DNA of 64,000 bases from Methylorubrum rhodinum. Lineage in GTDB: Bacteria; Pseudomonadota; Alphaproteobacteria; Rhizobiales; Beijerinckiaceae. Both the position numbers and the translations under genes were made by a program. The stretch is from the NCBI RefSeq assembly GCF_014199935.1, contig NZ_JACHOP010000001.1, forward strand, positions 434,001 through 498,000, in the 5' to 3' direction. Positions 32,393-40,588 of this stretch are shown piece after piece (position 1 is the stretch's first letter; each line of letters starts with the position of its first letter). The notes below the pieces were generated by a model, which had not been told where the DNA came from, searched no databases, and worked only from the letters and a program-made list of their open reading frames with translations.

Positions 32393-32685
32393 GACCCGTC
32401 GTCATCTCGCGACGGGCGCGGGCGGACCTGAGGGACATCGGCGACTTCATCGCGGGCGACGACCCGAAGCGCGCCGTGAGCTTCGTCGCCGAGTTCCGCG
32501 AGCGATGCCGATCCTTGTCACGCACCCCGTACCAGGGACGGCCGGCACCGGAGATCGCGGCCGACGTCCGCATCCTCGTGTTCCACTCCTACTTGATCCT
32601 CCACCGCGTCAGCGACGAAGACGTCCTGATCGATCGCGTCATCCACTCCGCCCGGGATCGGTCCGGCCTCCTGCCGTATGAATGA
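32389..32685 (+). CDS. RelE/ParE superfamily toxin
   Basis: The 98-residue product MRPVVISRRARADLRDIGDF follows the family pattern: an R-x-A-x-x-DL-x-x-I opening, a central RCRSLSRTPYQGRPAPEIAA loop, and the strand pair DVRILVFHSYLILHRVSDED with the basic end DRVIHSARD. ParE toxins poison DNA gyrase, whereas RelE toxins cleave mRNA; the sequence favours the ParE branch, but this is not proven. The GTG start overlaps the antitoxin stop, and its own stop overlaps the recF start by eight bases, so recF translation is probably coupled to toxin translation. Confidence 0.85.
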   Translation: MRPVVISRRARADLRDIGDFIAGDDPKRAVSFVAEFRERCRSLSRTPYQGRPAPEIAADVRILVFHSYLILHRVSDEDVLIDRVIHSARDRSGLLPYE

Positions 32686-33835
32686 ACCAGCCCCCCCGGC
32701 GACGCGCCTCACCCGCCTGATCGCCCGCGACTTCCGCAACCATATCGATCTCGATCTCTCGACTACGCGCCGCTTCGTGGCGCTCGTCGGCGAGAACGGG
32801 GCGGGCAAGACCAACGTGCTGGAGGCGGTGTCGCTGTTCTGCCCCGGCCGGGGCCTGCGCCGGGCCGATCTCGCCACCATGGCGCGGGTCACCGGCCCCG
32901 GCGGCTTCGCGGTGTCGGTGACGCTCGACGGCGGCGAGGCGGAGCATCGGCTCGGCACCGGCTACGAGCCGCCGGTCTACGAAGCGCGCGGCACGCGAGT
33001 CTGCCGCATCGACGGGGCGGCGGCGCCCTCGCCCGTCGCCTTCTCGGAATTCCTGCGGGTCGTCTGGCTCACCCCCGATCTCGACGGGCTGTTCCGCGGT
33101 CCCGCCGGTGACCGCCGGCGCTTCCTCGACCGGCTGGTGCTCGCGGTCGATGCCAGCCACGGCGCCCGCGTCTCGGCGATGGAGCGGGCGCTGCGCTCGC
33201 GCAACCGCCTGCTCGACGAGCGCCCGGACGATACCCGCTGGCTCGACGCGGTGGAGCGCGAGGCCGCCGAACTCGGCGTCGCCGTGGCGCTCGCCCGCCG
33301 CGAGACCGTGGAGCGCCTCGACCGGCTGATCGCGCAGACGCGGGACGACGCCGCGCCCTTCCCCTGGGCCTCGGTGCGGCTGGAGGGCGACCTCGACGAC
33401 CTCGTCGCGGTCTGGCCGGCGCTGGAGGCCGAGGACCGGTTCCGCCGGGCGCTGATGCAGGGTCGCCATCGCGACCGCGCCGCGGGCCGCACGCTCATCG
33501 GCCCGCAGACCACCGACCTTGTGGTGCGCCACGGCCCCAAGGACGTGCCGGCGGCGACCGCCTCCACCGGCGAGCAGAAGGCGCTGCTGATCGGCCTCGT
33601 CCTGGCGCATGCCCGCCTCGTGCGCGCCATGAGCGGTCTCTCGCCCCTCATCCTCCTCGACGAGGTGGCCGCCCATCTCGATCCGCGCCGCCGCGGCGGA
33701 TTGTTCGATGCGCTGGAAGCGCTGGAGAGCCAGGTCTGGATGACGGGCGCCGACCCGGCGCTGTTCTGCGAGCTGGAAGGCCGGGCCGACCTCGTGCGCG
33801 TCGCTGACGGGCGGATTCTTTTGGGCGACTCATGA
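32678..33835 (+). CDS. recF: DNA replication and repair protein RecF
   Basis: The product is 385 residues. An SMC-like ATPase head is clear: RLIARDFRNHIDLDLS, Walker A GENGAGKTN (38-46), the ABC-type signature TASTGEQKALLIGLVLA, and Walker B LILLDEVAAHLDPRRR. RecF loads RecA at gaps together with RecO and RecR. The start MNEPAPPATRLTRL overlaps the end of the toxin gene. In the classical dnaA-dnaN-recF-gyrB order gyrB would follow; here recQ comes next, after about 120 bases. Confidence 0.95.
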   Translation: MNEPAPPATRLTRLIARDFRNHIDLDLSTTRRFVALVGENGAGKTNVLEAVSLFCPGRGLRRADLATMARVTGPGGFAVSVTLDGGEAEHRLGTGYEPPVYEARGTRVCRIDGAAAPSPVAFSEFLRVVWLTPDLDGLFRGPAGDRRRFLDRLVLAVDASHGARVSAMERALRSRNRLLDERPDDTRWLDAVEREAAELGVAVALARRETVERLDRLIAQTRDDAAPFPWASVRLEGDLDDLVAVWPALEAEDRFRRALMQGRHRDRAAGRTLIGPQTTDLVVRHGPKDVPAATASTGEQKALLIGLVLAHARLVRAMSGLSPLILLDEVAAHLDPRRRGGLFDALEALESQVWMTGADPALFCELEGRADLVRVADGRILLGDS

Positions 33836-33956
33836 CGGCCGCGGGCCCCTGCGGCGCATCGGCTCGCGCGAGCATCGGGCATCTGCGATAAGGCTGCCTG
33901 CCGCCCGGCCGCGATGAGCGGGCGCTCTCCCGATCCTCCAAGCCCTCCGAGACCCC

Positions 33957-35816
33957 ATGTCCGCTCGCCTCGCCGAGGCCCGTGCCGCGCTTCAAAAAAC
34001 CTTCGGCTACGACGATTTCCGGCCCGGGCAGGACGAGGTGATCGGCGCCGTGCTCGACGGGCAGGACGTGTTCGCCGTGATGCCGACGGGCTCGGGCAAG
34101 TCGATGACCTATCAGCTGCCCGCGCTGGTCGATGACGGGCTGACCGTGGTGGTCTCGCCGCTGATCGCGCTGATGCACGATCAGGTGCAGCAGATGCATG
34201 CCTTCGGCATCGAGGCCGCGACCCTCAACTCCACCGTGGCCGAGACGGCCTCGCGCGAGACGTGGCGCAAGATCCGCTCGCGCGAGCTGCGGCTGCTGTT
34301 CGTCTCGCCCGAGCGGCTGCTGATGGACGGCTGCATGGAGGCGTTGCAGAGCGCGGGCGTGTGCCGGCTGGCGGTGGACGAGGCCCACTGCGTCTCGCAA
34401 TGGGGCCACGACTTCCGGCCCGAATACCGCGAGATTGCGCGGGCCCGCGAGGCGCTCGGCAACGTGCAGACGCTGGCGCTCACCGCCACGGCGGATGCCG
34501 CCACCCGCGCCGAGATCGCCGAGCGGCTGTTTCCCGCCGGGCGCCCGCCGAAGACCTTCGTGCACTCGTTCGACCGGCCGAACATCCGCCTGACCTTCCA
34601 GCCGAAGGACAACCCGACGCGGCAGCTGGAGCGGTTCCTGAAGAACCGGCGCTCGGAGAGCGGCATCATCTACTGCTCGTCGCGCAAGCGCGTGGAGCAG
34701 CTGGCCGATACGCTGAAGGCCGACGGCTTCAGCGCCCTGCCCTACCATGCCGGCCTCGACCAGGGCACGCGGGCGCGCAACCAGGACACGTTCCTGCAGG
34801 AGGACGGGGTGGTGATGACCGCCACCATCGCCTTCGGCATGGGCATCAACAAGCCGGACGTGCGCTACGTCTGCCACGCCGACATGCCGACCAACATCGA
34901 GGGCTATTATCAGGAGATCGGCCGCGCCGGCCGCGACGGCCTGCCCTCCGACACGCTCACCCTCTACGGCCTCGACGACATGGCTTTGCGTCGCCGCCAG
35001 ATCGACGAGAAGGAGATTCCCGACGAGCGCCGCCGGGTCGAGCGGCGCAAGCTCGAGGCGATGATCGCCCTGTGCGAGGGCGCGGTGTGTCGCCGCCAGT
35101 CGCTGCTCGGCTATTTCGGCGAGGCGAGCGAACCGTGCGGGCGGTGCGACCTCTGCCGCGGCGGCGTCTCGCTCATCGACGGCACCGTCTCGGCGCAGAA
35201 GCTCCTGTCGGCGATCGTGCGCACCGGGCAGCGCTTCGGCGCCGCTTACGTCTGCGATGTGGTGCACGGCAAGGAGAGCGAGCCGATCCGCCGCAACGGC
35301 CACACGGCGCTGAAAACCTTCGGGGTCGGCGCCGACAAGCCGGTGGCGGCGTGGCGCGCACTGCTGCGTCAGCTCTTCGCCGCGGGGGCGGTCGCCGAGA
35401 ACACCGACGGCTATGGCGGCCTCGTCATGACCGAGAAGGGCGAGGCGATCCTGTTCGGCCGCGAGACCGTTCAGGTGCGCCCCGACCCGGAGCCGAAGAA
35501 GGCCGAGCCGCGCAGCCGCCGCACCACCCGGAGCGAGGACGCCGCGGACGGGCTGAACGAGGCCGACGAGGCGCTGTTCCAGCACCTGCGGGGCCTGCGC
35601 GCCGCCATCGCCCGGGCGGAGGGCATCGCCGCCTTCATGGTGTTTCCCGACCGGACGCTGATCGAGATGGCGCGCGGCAAGCCCGTCGACCTCTGGGCTT
35701 TGCGCTCGATCCACGGGGTGGGGGAGCGCAAGCGCGAGGCCTATGGCGAGCGGTTCACCGACGCGATCCGCGAGTTCCTGAGCGACGCCGCCGGCCGTGG
35801 ATCGGGGCCCGGCTGA
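33957..35816 (+). CDS. recQ: ATP-dependent DNA helicase RecQ
   Basis: The product is 619 residues. Superfamily-2 motifs are intact: [13 protein letters not shown] (motif 0), Walker A PTGSGKS (43-49), DEAH in [14 protein letters not shown] (about 140), and TATADAAT. The second RecA-like domain has [14 protein letters not shown] and the [12 protein letters not shown] arginine fingers. The RQC zinc site is seen in [12 protein letters not shown] with CGRCDLC, then a winged helix (about 400-500) and an HRDC domain ([20 protein letters not shown] to the end). It unwinds 3'-5' in the RecFOR pathway, which fits its place after recF. The region upstream of 33,957 has a short non-coding gap only. Confidence 0.95.
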   Translation: MSARLAEARAALQKTFGYDDFRPGQDEVIGAVLDGQDVFAVMPTGSGKSMTYQLPALVDDGLTVVVSPLIALMHDQVQQMHAFGIEAATLNSTVAETASRETWRKIRSRELRLLFVSPERLLMDGCMEALQSAGVCRLAVDEAHCVSQWGHDFRPEYREIARAREALGNVQTLALTATADAATRAEIAERLFPAGRPPKTFVHSFDRPNIRLTFQPKDNPTRQLERFLKNRRSESGIIYCSSRKRVEQLADTLKADGFSALPYHAGLDQGTRARNQDTFLQEDGVVMTATIAFGMGINKPDVRYVCHADMPTNIEGYYQEIGRAGRDGLPSDTLTLYGLDDMALRRRQIDEKEIPDERRRVERRKLEAMIALCEGAVCRRQSLLGYFGEASEPCGRCDLCRGGVSLIDGTVSAQKLLSAIVRTGQRFGAAYVCDVVHGKESEPIRRNGHTALKTFGVGADKPVAAWRALLRQLFAAGAVAENTDGYGGLVMTEKGEAILFGRETVQVRPDPEPKKAEPRSRRTTRSEDAADGLNEADEALFQHLRGLRAAIARAEGIAAFMVFPDRTLIEMARGKPVDLWALRSIHGVGERKREAYGERFTDAIREFLSDAAGRGSGPG

Positions 35817-35834
35817 GGTATCCTCTCAACAGCC

Positions 35835-35900
35835 TTATCCACAGCACCCAGCGACCGGCCGCCGCAGGCGGACGCGTTGCGATGTCCACACTTATCCACA
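35835..35900 (+). promoter_or_regulatory. Cluster of DnaA boxes
   Basis: Two perfect TTATCCACA boxes (35835-35843 and 35892-35900) and one weaker ATGTCCACA (35882-35890, 7 of 9) lie in the same orientation in the recQ-35,977 spacer, followed by an AT-rich stretch to about 35,935. They could serve an origin, DnaA titration, or regulation of the next gene. Confidence 0.65.
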
Positions 35901-35976
35901 TATAAATCATCAACAGAACAAAACACGAACAAGCGCGGCCGCAGCGTACTCCCTCACGGGCCTCAGGGACACAACC

Positions 35977-36660
35977 ATGAGAACCGCAGACAAGCAGATC
36001 GCCGACATCCTCGTGCGCTACGGCGAGCCCTTCGCGGGCAATGTCTGGCGCGTGCAGGGCACGGCCGTGATCTACCACAAGACGCTGGAGCGCATCGCCG
36101 CCCACACCCGCATCCGCTTCGACCCGCCGACGCTGATCCGCTCGGAGCGCGACGAGGCGGTGATCCTCGTGACCGGCCGCATGCCCGGTGAGAAGGCCGG
36201 CGAGGAGCGGATCGAGTGGTCGATCGGCGAGGCGCTGGTGAACGTGAACTACCGCGTCTCGGGCCGGCAGGCGGCCTACGTCTACGCCATGGCCGAGAAG
36301 CGGGCGAAGGACCGGGTCATCCTCAAGCTGATCGAGTTGCACGGCCTCGTCTATTCCGAGGAGGAGGCCGACGAGTTCCGCCAGAACCACGGCGTGCCGA
36401 TCCGCGCGGTGGACGAGGATTACGACGCGCCCCCCGCCTTCGACGAGGTGACCGAGCAGGAGGCCGACCTGAAGCGCCTGATCGACGAGGCCGGATCGAT
36501 CAACGCCGTCACCGACCTGATGCTGGACGAGCGCACGCAGACCATCCTCAACGCCATGCCGAACGGCACCCGCGAGGAGGTGCGCGACTACGCGAAGGCC
36601 CGTCTCCGTGCCCTGGGCTGGCCACCGGCCAAGAAGCCCGCCCGCGGACGAGCCGCGTAA
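35977..36660 (+). CDS. Unrecognised protein (227 aa) in the recombination gene cluster
   Basis: The product begins MRTADKQIADILVRYGEPFA with a good context at ATG 35977. The middle holds WRVQGTAVIYHKTLERIAAH, EEAVILVTGRM-like strands, and AAYVYAMAEKRAKDRVILKL followed by LHGLVYSEEEADEFR. The last 60 residues are acidic and then basic (KKPARGRAA). The AEKRAKDRVILKL segment reminds me of proteins seen in phages, but I cannot name a family. No membrane segment or signal peptide. It lies between recQ and the RecD2-like helicase on the same strand, with DnaA boxes in front, so a role in DNA metabolism is a context-based guess. Confidence 0.75.
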   Translation: MRTADKQIADILVRYGEPFAGNVWRVQGTAVIYHKTLERIAAHTRIRFDPPTLIRSERDEAVILVTGRMPGEKAGEERIEWSIGEALVNVNYRVSGRQAAYVYAMAEKRAKDRVILKLIELHGLVYSEEEADEFRQNHGVPIRAVDEDYDAPPAFDEVTEQEADLKRLIDEAGSINAVTDLMLDERTQTILNAMPNGTREEVRDYAKARLRALGWPPAKKPARGRAA

Positions 36661-36671
36661 GTCCGGGGTTC

Positions 36672-36771
36672 CCAAAGAGATCATCCCTTTGGCGGGGTTT
36701 GGGGCAGAGCCCCATGATGGCTCCGCCGGCCAGGGCCCTGCCCTGGACCCGCGAAAGGACTTGTCCTTTCG
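36672..36771. repeat. Intergenic element with four consecutive hairpins
   Basis: Perfect short inverted repeats follow one another: 36672-36677/36687-36692 (6 bases), 36701-36705/36709-36713 (5), 36730-36736/36740-36746 (7) and 36752-36760/36763-36771 (9, loop TT). I recall such elements between Methylobacterium genes; no second copy is seen in this window. It lies directly upstream of the RecD2-like gene. Confidence 0.65.
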
Positions 36772-36792
36772 AAACCATGACGGATCGAGTCC

Positions 36793-38949
36793 ATGGATGT
36801 GCTGGCGGGTTCGGTCGAGCGGGTGACCTTCCACAGCGCCGAGACCGGCTTCTGCGTGCTCAAGGTCCATGCCCGCGGCAAGCGCGACCTCGTGCCGGTG
36901 GTGGGCCACGCGCCCGCCATCGCCGCGGGCGAGTGGATGACGGCGTCCGGCCGCTGGACCACCGATCGCGAGCACGGGCTCCAGTTCCGCGCCGAGACGC
37001 TGCAGGTCACCCCGCCGACCGGCATCGAGGGCATCGAGCGCTACCTCGCCTCGGGCCAGATGCGCGGCATCGGTCCGCTCATGGCCAAGCGCATCGTCGC
37101 GGCCTTCGGCGAGGCCGTGTTCGAGATCATCGAGGCCGAGCCCGGACGGCTGACCGAGGTCGAGGGCATCGGCGCCAAGCGCGCCGCCCGCATCGTGAAG
37201 GGCTGGGCCGAGCAGCGGGCGGTGCGGGAGATCATGATCTTCCTGCACGCCCACGGCGTAGGCACCGCGCGGGCGACCCGCATCTTTCGCACCTACGGCC
37301 AGGATTCGCTGAAGGTCATGGCCGAGGACCCGTACCGGCTGGCCCGCGACATTCGCGGCATCGGCTTCAAGACGGCGGATGCGATCGCCCTTCGCCTCGG
37401 CCTCGCCCGCGAGGCGCCGCAGCGGCTCGCCGCCGGCGTATCCTACGCGCTCCAGAAGGCGATGGACGAGGGCCATTGCGGGCTGCCCGTCGAGGCGCTG
37501 GTGCGCTCGGCCGCCGAACTGCTCGAAGTCGCCCCCGATCTCGTGCGCTGTGCCGCCGCTTTGGCTCTCCGCGAGGGCCGCGAGGTCGTGGCCGACACGC
37601 TCGCCGGCGAGCCGTGCCTGTTCCTGAAGGGCCTGCACAGGGCCGAGCGGGCGATGGCGGCCCGCCTCCTCGACCGCGCCGCCGGCTCACCGCCCTGGCC
37701 GGAGATTGATTTCGGCCTTGCCCGTCCCTGGGTCGAGGCGAAGACCGGCAAGGCGCTCTCCGCCTCCCAGGCCGAAGCCGTAGGCCTCGCACTGTCAAAA
37801 AAACTCTGCGTGCTGACCGGCGGCCCCGGCGTCGGCAAGACCAGCACCCTCGACGCGATCCTGCGCATCCTGACGGCCAAGGGCGTGCGGGTGCTGCTCG
37901 CCGCCCCGACCGGCCGCGCCGCCAAGCGCATGGCCGAGCAGACGGGCATCGAGGCCCGCACCATCCACCGCCTCTTGGAGATCAACCCCCGCAACGGCGG
38001 CTTCCAGCGCGACGACGCGAACCCCCTCGAGGCCGACCTCGTCGTCATCGACGAGACCTCCATGGTCGACGTGCCGCTGATGCACGCCCTGCTCAAGGCG
38101 GTGCCCGAGCGCGCCGCGCTGATCCTCGTCGGCGACGTCGATCAGCTCCCTTCGGTTGGACCCGGCCAAGTGCTCGCCGATGTGATCGCGTCGGGTCGCG
38201 TGCCGGTGGCGCGCCTCACCGAGATCTTTCGGCAGGCCGCCGAGAGCCGGATCGTCACCAGCGCCCACCGGGTCAACACCGGCCGCCTGCCCGAGGCGCC
38301 GCCGCGGGGCGAGCCGAGCGACTTCCACATCGTCGCAATCGAGGAGCCCGAGGCCGGCCTCGACACCCTGGTCGAACTGGTGGCCCGCCGCATCCCCCGC
38401 CGCTTCGGCCTCGATCCGGCGCGCGACATCCAGGTGCTGACCCCGATGATCCGCGGCACGATGGGGAGCCGCAACGTCAACCACCGGCTCCAGGCAGTGC
38501 TGAACCCCGATCCGCCCGTCCAGGTCGAGCGCTTCGGCTGGCGCTTCGCCCCCGGCGACCGGGTGATGGAGACCCGCAACGACTACGACCGCGACGTGTT
38601 CAACGGCGATCTCGGCACCGTCGCCGCCATCGACATGGCGGAGGAAGCGCTGAGCGTCGATTTCGACGGGCGCGCCGTGGTCTACCCCTTCACGGAGCTC
38701 GATACTCTCGTCCCGGCCTTCGCCACCACGATCCACAAGGCGCAGGGCTCGGAATATCCGGCTGTCGTAATTCCGCTGGTGACGCAGCACCGCACCATGC
38801 TGGCGCGCAACCTGCTCTACACCGGGCTCACCCGCGGGCGCCGCCTCGTCGTGCTGGTCGGCCAGCCGCGGGCGATCCGCATGGCGGTGCAGGACGGCAC
38901 CGTGCGTCGCCGCTGGACCAAGCTCAGGGAGTGGCTGGAGGTGGGGTGA
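36793..38949 (+). CDS. RecD2-like ATP-dependent DNA helicase
   Basis: The product is 718 residues. The N-terminal part resembles the RecD2 OB and helix-hairpin-helix region (VERVTFHSAETGFCVLKVHA, then MRGIGPLMAKRIVAAFGEAV and VEGIGAKRAARIVKGWAEQR). The superfamily-1 motor has Walker A TGGPGVGKTS (about 342), LLAAPTGRAAKRMAEQTG, Walker B LVVIDETSMVDVPLM and the late motifs TIHKAQGSEYPAVVIPL and LLYTGLTRGRRLVVLVG. RecD2 is a 5'-3' helicase found without RecBC and involved in repair. It is the last of the recombination genes in this block and is preceded by a hairpin element. Confidence 0.92.
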   Translation: MDVLAGSVERVTFHSAETGFCVLKVHARGKRDLVPVVGHAPAIAAGEWMTASGRWTTDREHGLQFRAETLQVTPPTGIEGIERYLASGQMRGIGPLMAKRIVAAFGEAVFEIIEAEPGRLTEVEGIGAKRAARIVKGWAEQRAVREIMIFLHAHGVGTARATRIFRTYGQDSLKVMAEDPYRLARDIRGIGFKTADAIALRLGLAREAPQRLAAGVSYALQKAMDEGHCGLPVEALVRSAAELLEVAPDLVRCAAALALREGREVVADTLAGEPCLFLKGLHRAERAMAARLLDRAAGSPPWPEIDFGLARPWVEAKTGKALSASQAEAVGLALSKKLCVLTGGPGVGKTSTLDAILRILTAKGVRVLLAAPTGRAAKRMAEQTGIEARTIHRLLEINPRNGGFQRDDANPLEADLVVIDETSMVDVPLMHALLKAVPERAALILVGDVDQLPSVGPGQVLADVIASGRVPVARLTEIFRQAAESRIVTSAHRVNTGRLPEAPPRGEPSDFHIVAIEEPEAGLDTLVELVARRIPRRFGLDPARDIQVLTPMIRGTMGSRNVNHRLQAVLNPDPPVQVERFGWRFAPGDRVMETRNDYDRDVFNGDLGTVAAIDMAEEALSVDFDGRAVVYPFTELDTLVPAFATTIHKAQGSEYPAVVIPLVTQHRTMLARNLLYTGLTRGRRLVVLVGQPRAIRMAVQDGTVRRRWTKLREWLEVG

Positions 38950-38971
38950 CGCGGCATTCCTTCACCCACCG

Positions 38972-39084
38972 CCGTCATTCCGGGGCGCGAAGCGAACCCG
39001 GAATCCACGACTGGCCGCGACGCCGTGTTCAGCGTCGCATCACGGATGGATTCTGGGTTCCGCTCCGCGGTCCCGGAATGACGG
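38972..39084 (-). repeat. Dispersed palindromic element, family B, copy 2 (inverted)
   Basis: Starts CCGTCATTCCGGGGCGCGAA and ends GGTCCCGGAATGACGG on the top strand. Its reverse complement aligns end to end with 30648-30760. It fills most of the spacer after the RecD2-like gene. Confidence 0.8.
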
Positions 39085-39226
39085 CCTTGGGTTTGAAGCC
39101 CGAGGCGTTGCCCTTTTGCTCTCGCGCCGCCCGCTCGCCATCGTGTAGGCCAAGGGACAGGCCGCCGGCCGCAATTCGAAAAAAGAAAGGCCGCCCGCCA
39201 TCTCCCGCCCCGACCCTTCCGAGCCG

Positions 39227-40384
39227 GTGCGGCAGGTCTTCTACCTGCCGGGCTTCGACCCGCGCGAGCCCGAGACCTATTGGGGGCTGTTTCGCCGCGA
39301 GAGCCGCATCACCGCCGAGCGCCGCGGCATCTGCATGGCGGTGAGCGAGCCCGTTCGTTCCGGCGATGGCATCAGCCTCGACTGGGACGTGACGAGCGAG
39401 ATCGACGGCGCGACGACCCGGGTCCGCTACAGCCTGCTGCGCTGGGACGACATCGTGCGCGCCCGCTTCCCCCGCACCAACCTGCGGCGGCTCGCCGCGG
39501 TGCCGGTGCTGTGGTGGCGGCTGTGGCGCAGCGGCTATCTCAAGGCGTTTCGGCGCGAGGCGCGGCGCTTCCACCGCGTCATCCTCGGCGTCCATCTGCT
39601 CTACCTCGCCTTCGTCGTGCTGAGCCTCGCGCTGGCCGCCGCGATGGTGTCGATCGCACCGCTCCCCACCCTCGCCGCCGCTTTTCTCGTGCCGCCCCTC
39701 GCCTATGCGATCCTCGGCCTCGTCATGCGCGTGACGCGGGGCAAGCCGCTCTACGTCGCCCATCTCGTCGACGACACCGCCTTCACCCACGACCACGCCT
39801 CGGGCCGCGAGCCCGCGATGCGGCAGCGCCTCGACCCCTGGGCCGAGCGCATCCGCGCCGCGGAAGGCGAGGCCTCCGAGATCGTGGTGATCGGCCATTC
39901 CTCATCGAGCTTCCTCGCGCTGGAGGCCCTCGATCGCGTCCTGGCGCTGGACCCCGGCTACGGCGGGCGCGGCACGCCGGTGACGCTCGTCACCATCGGC
40001 AGCGTGATCCCCTGGATCACCCTCGACGCACGAGCCGAGCGGACGCGGGCGGCGCTCGCCCGGATCGGCGCCGAGACCCGGATCGGTTGGCTCGACGTGC
40101 GCGCCAAATGGGACTGGCTGTCGATCCACCTGCGCGATCCGCTCAGCGCGTCGGGCCTGCCCGCGCCGCCGCCGGGACGCATCGCGGTGCTGCGCGTCTC
40201 GATCGAGGACCTGATCGAGCCGGCCCTCGTCGCCCGGCGGCGCTGGAACCTGTTCCGCATGCATTTCCAGCTTCTGATGTCGAGCCGGGCGCCCGCCGCC
40301 TTCGACTATGCCGCCTTCGTCGCCGGGCCCGAGCCGGTCCACGCCGCGGTCGCCCGTCTCGCGGCAGGCCCCGCCCGCATCTGA
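39227..40384 (+). CDS. Membrane-associated protein with hydrolase-like GHSSSSF motif (385 aa)
   Basis: The product starts near QVFYLPGFDPREPETYWGLF (GTG 39227; a slightly earlier non-ATG start is possible). Two hydrophobic segments at about 118-142 and 147-168 indicate membrane anchoring. The C-terminal half contains IVVIGHSSSSFLALEALDRV (about 219-238), an elbow like the GxSxG of alpha/beta hydrolases, preceded by HLVDDTAFTHDHASGREPAM. LPGFDP at the start may be the oxyanion strand, so the membrane hairpin would be inserted into the fold. I cannot assign a substrate, and the family appears uncharacterised. It is probably transcribed alone. Confidence 0.7.
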   Translation: MRQVFYLPGFDPREPETYWGLFRRESRITAERRGICMAVSEPVRSGDGISLDWDVTSEIDGATTRVRYSLLRWDDIVRARFPRTNLRRLAAVPVLWWRLWRSGYLKAFRREARRFHRVILGVHLLYLAFVVLSLALAAAMVSIAPLPTLAAAFLVPPLAYAILGLVMRVTRGKPLYVAHLVDDTAFTHDHASGREPAMRQRLDPWAERIRAAEGEASEIVVIGHSSSSFLALEALDRVLALDPGYGGRGTPVTLVTIGSVIPWITLDARAERTRAALARIGAETRIGWLDVRAKWDWLSIHLRDPLSASGLPAPPPGRIAVLRVSIEDLIEPALVARRRWNLFRMHFQLLMSSRAPAAFDYAAFVAGPEPVHAAVARLAAGPARI

Positions 40385-40588
40385 GGTTCCTCATTCAGCG
40401 AAACGTGAGGAAAAGCGCAGACCGGATCGCGCGCGATCCTATTGCGATGCCGTTGGGTGTTGGCAGCGGCCCCCGTTCCGCTCTAGAGCGGAGCCCGCGT
40501 CGCACCAGCCTCCTTCTGGGGTAGGTCGCGGGGGCGGCGGGACAGATTTAGGGTCTCGCGCGACGACGGTTTCGAGCAAGGTCTGCGG

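Noticed and set aside
40385..40588. Purine riboswitch before purL
   Set aside because: No conserved purine aptamer loops or terminator pair seen; the spacer only has a short CCGCTCTAGAGCGG palindrome.
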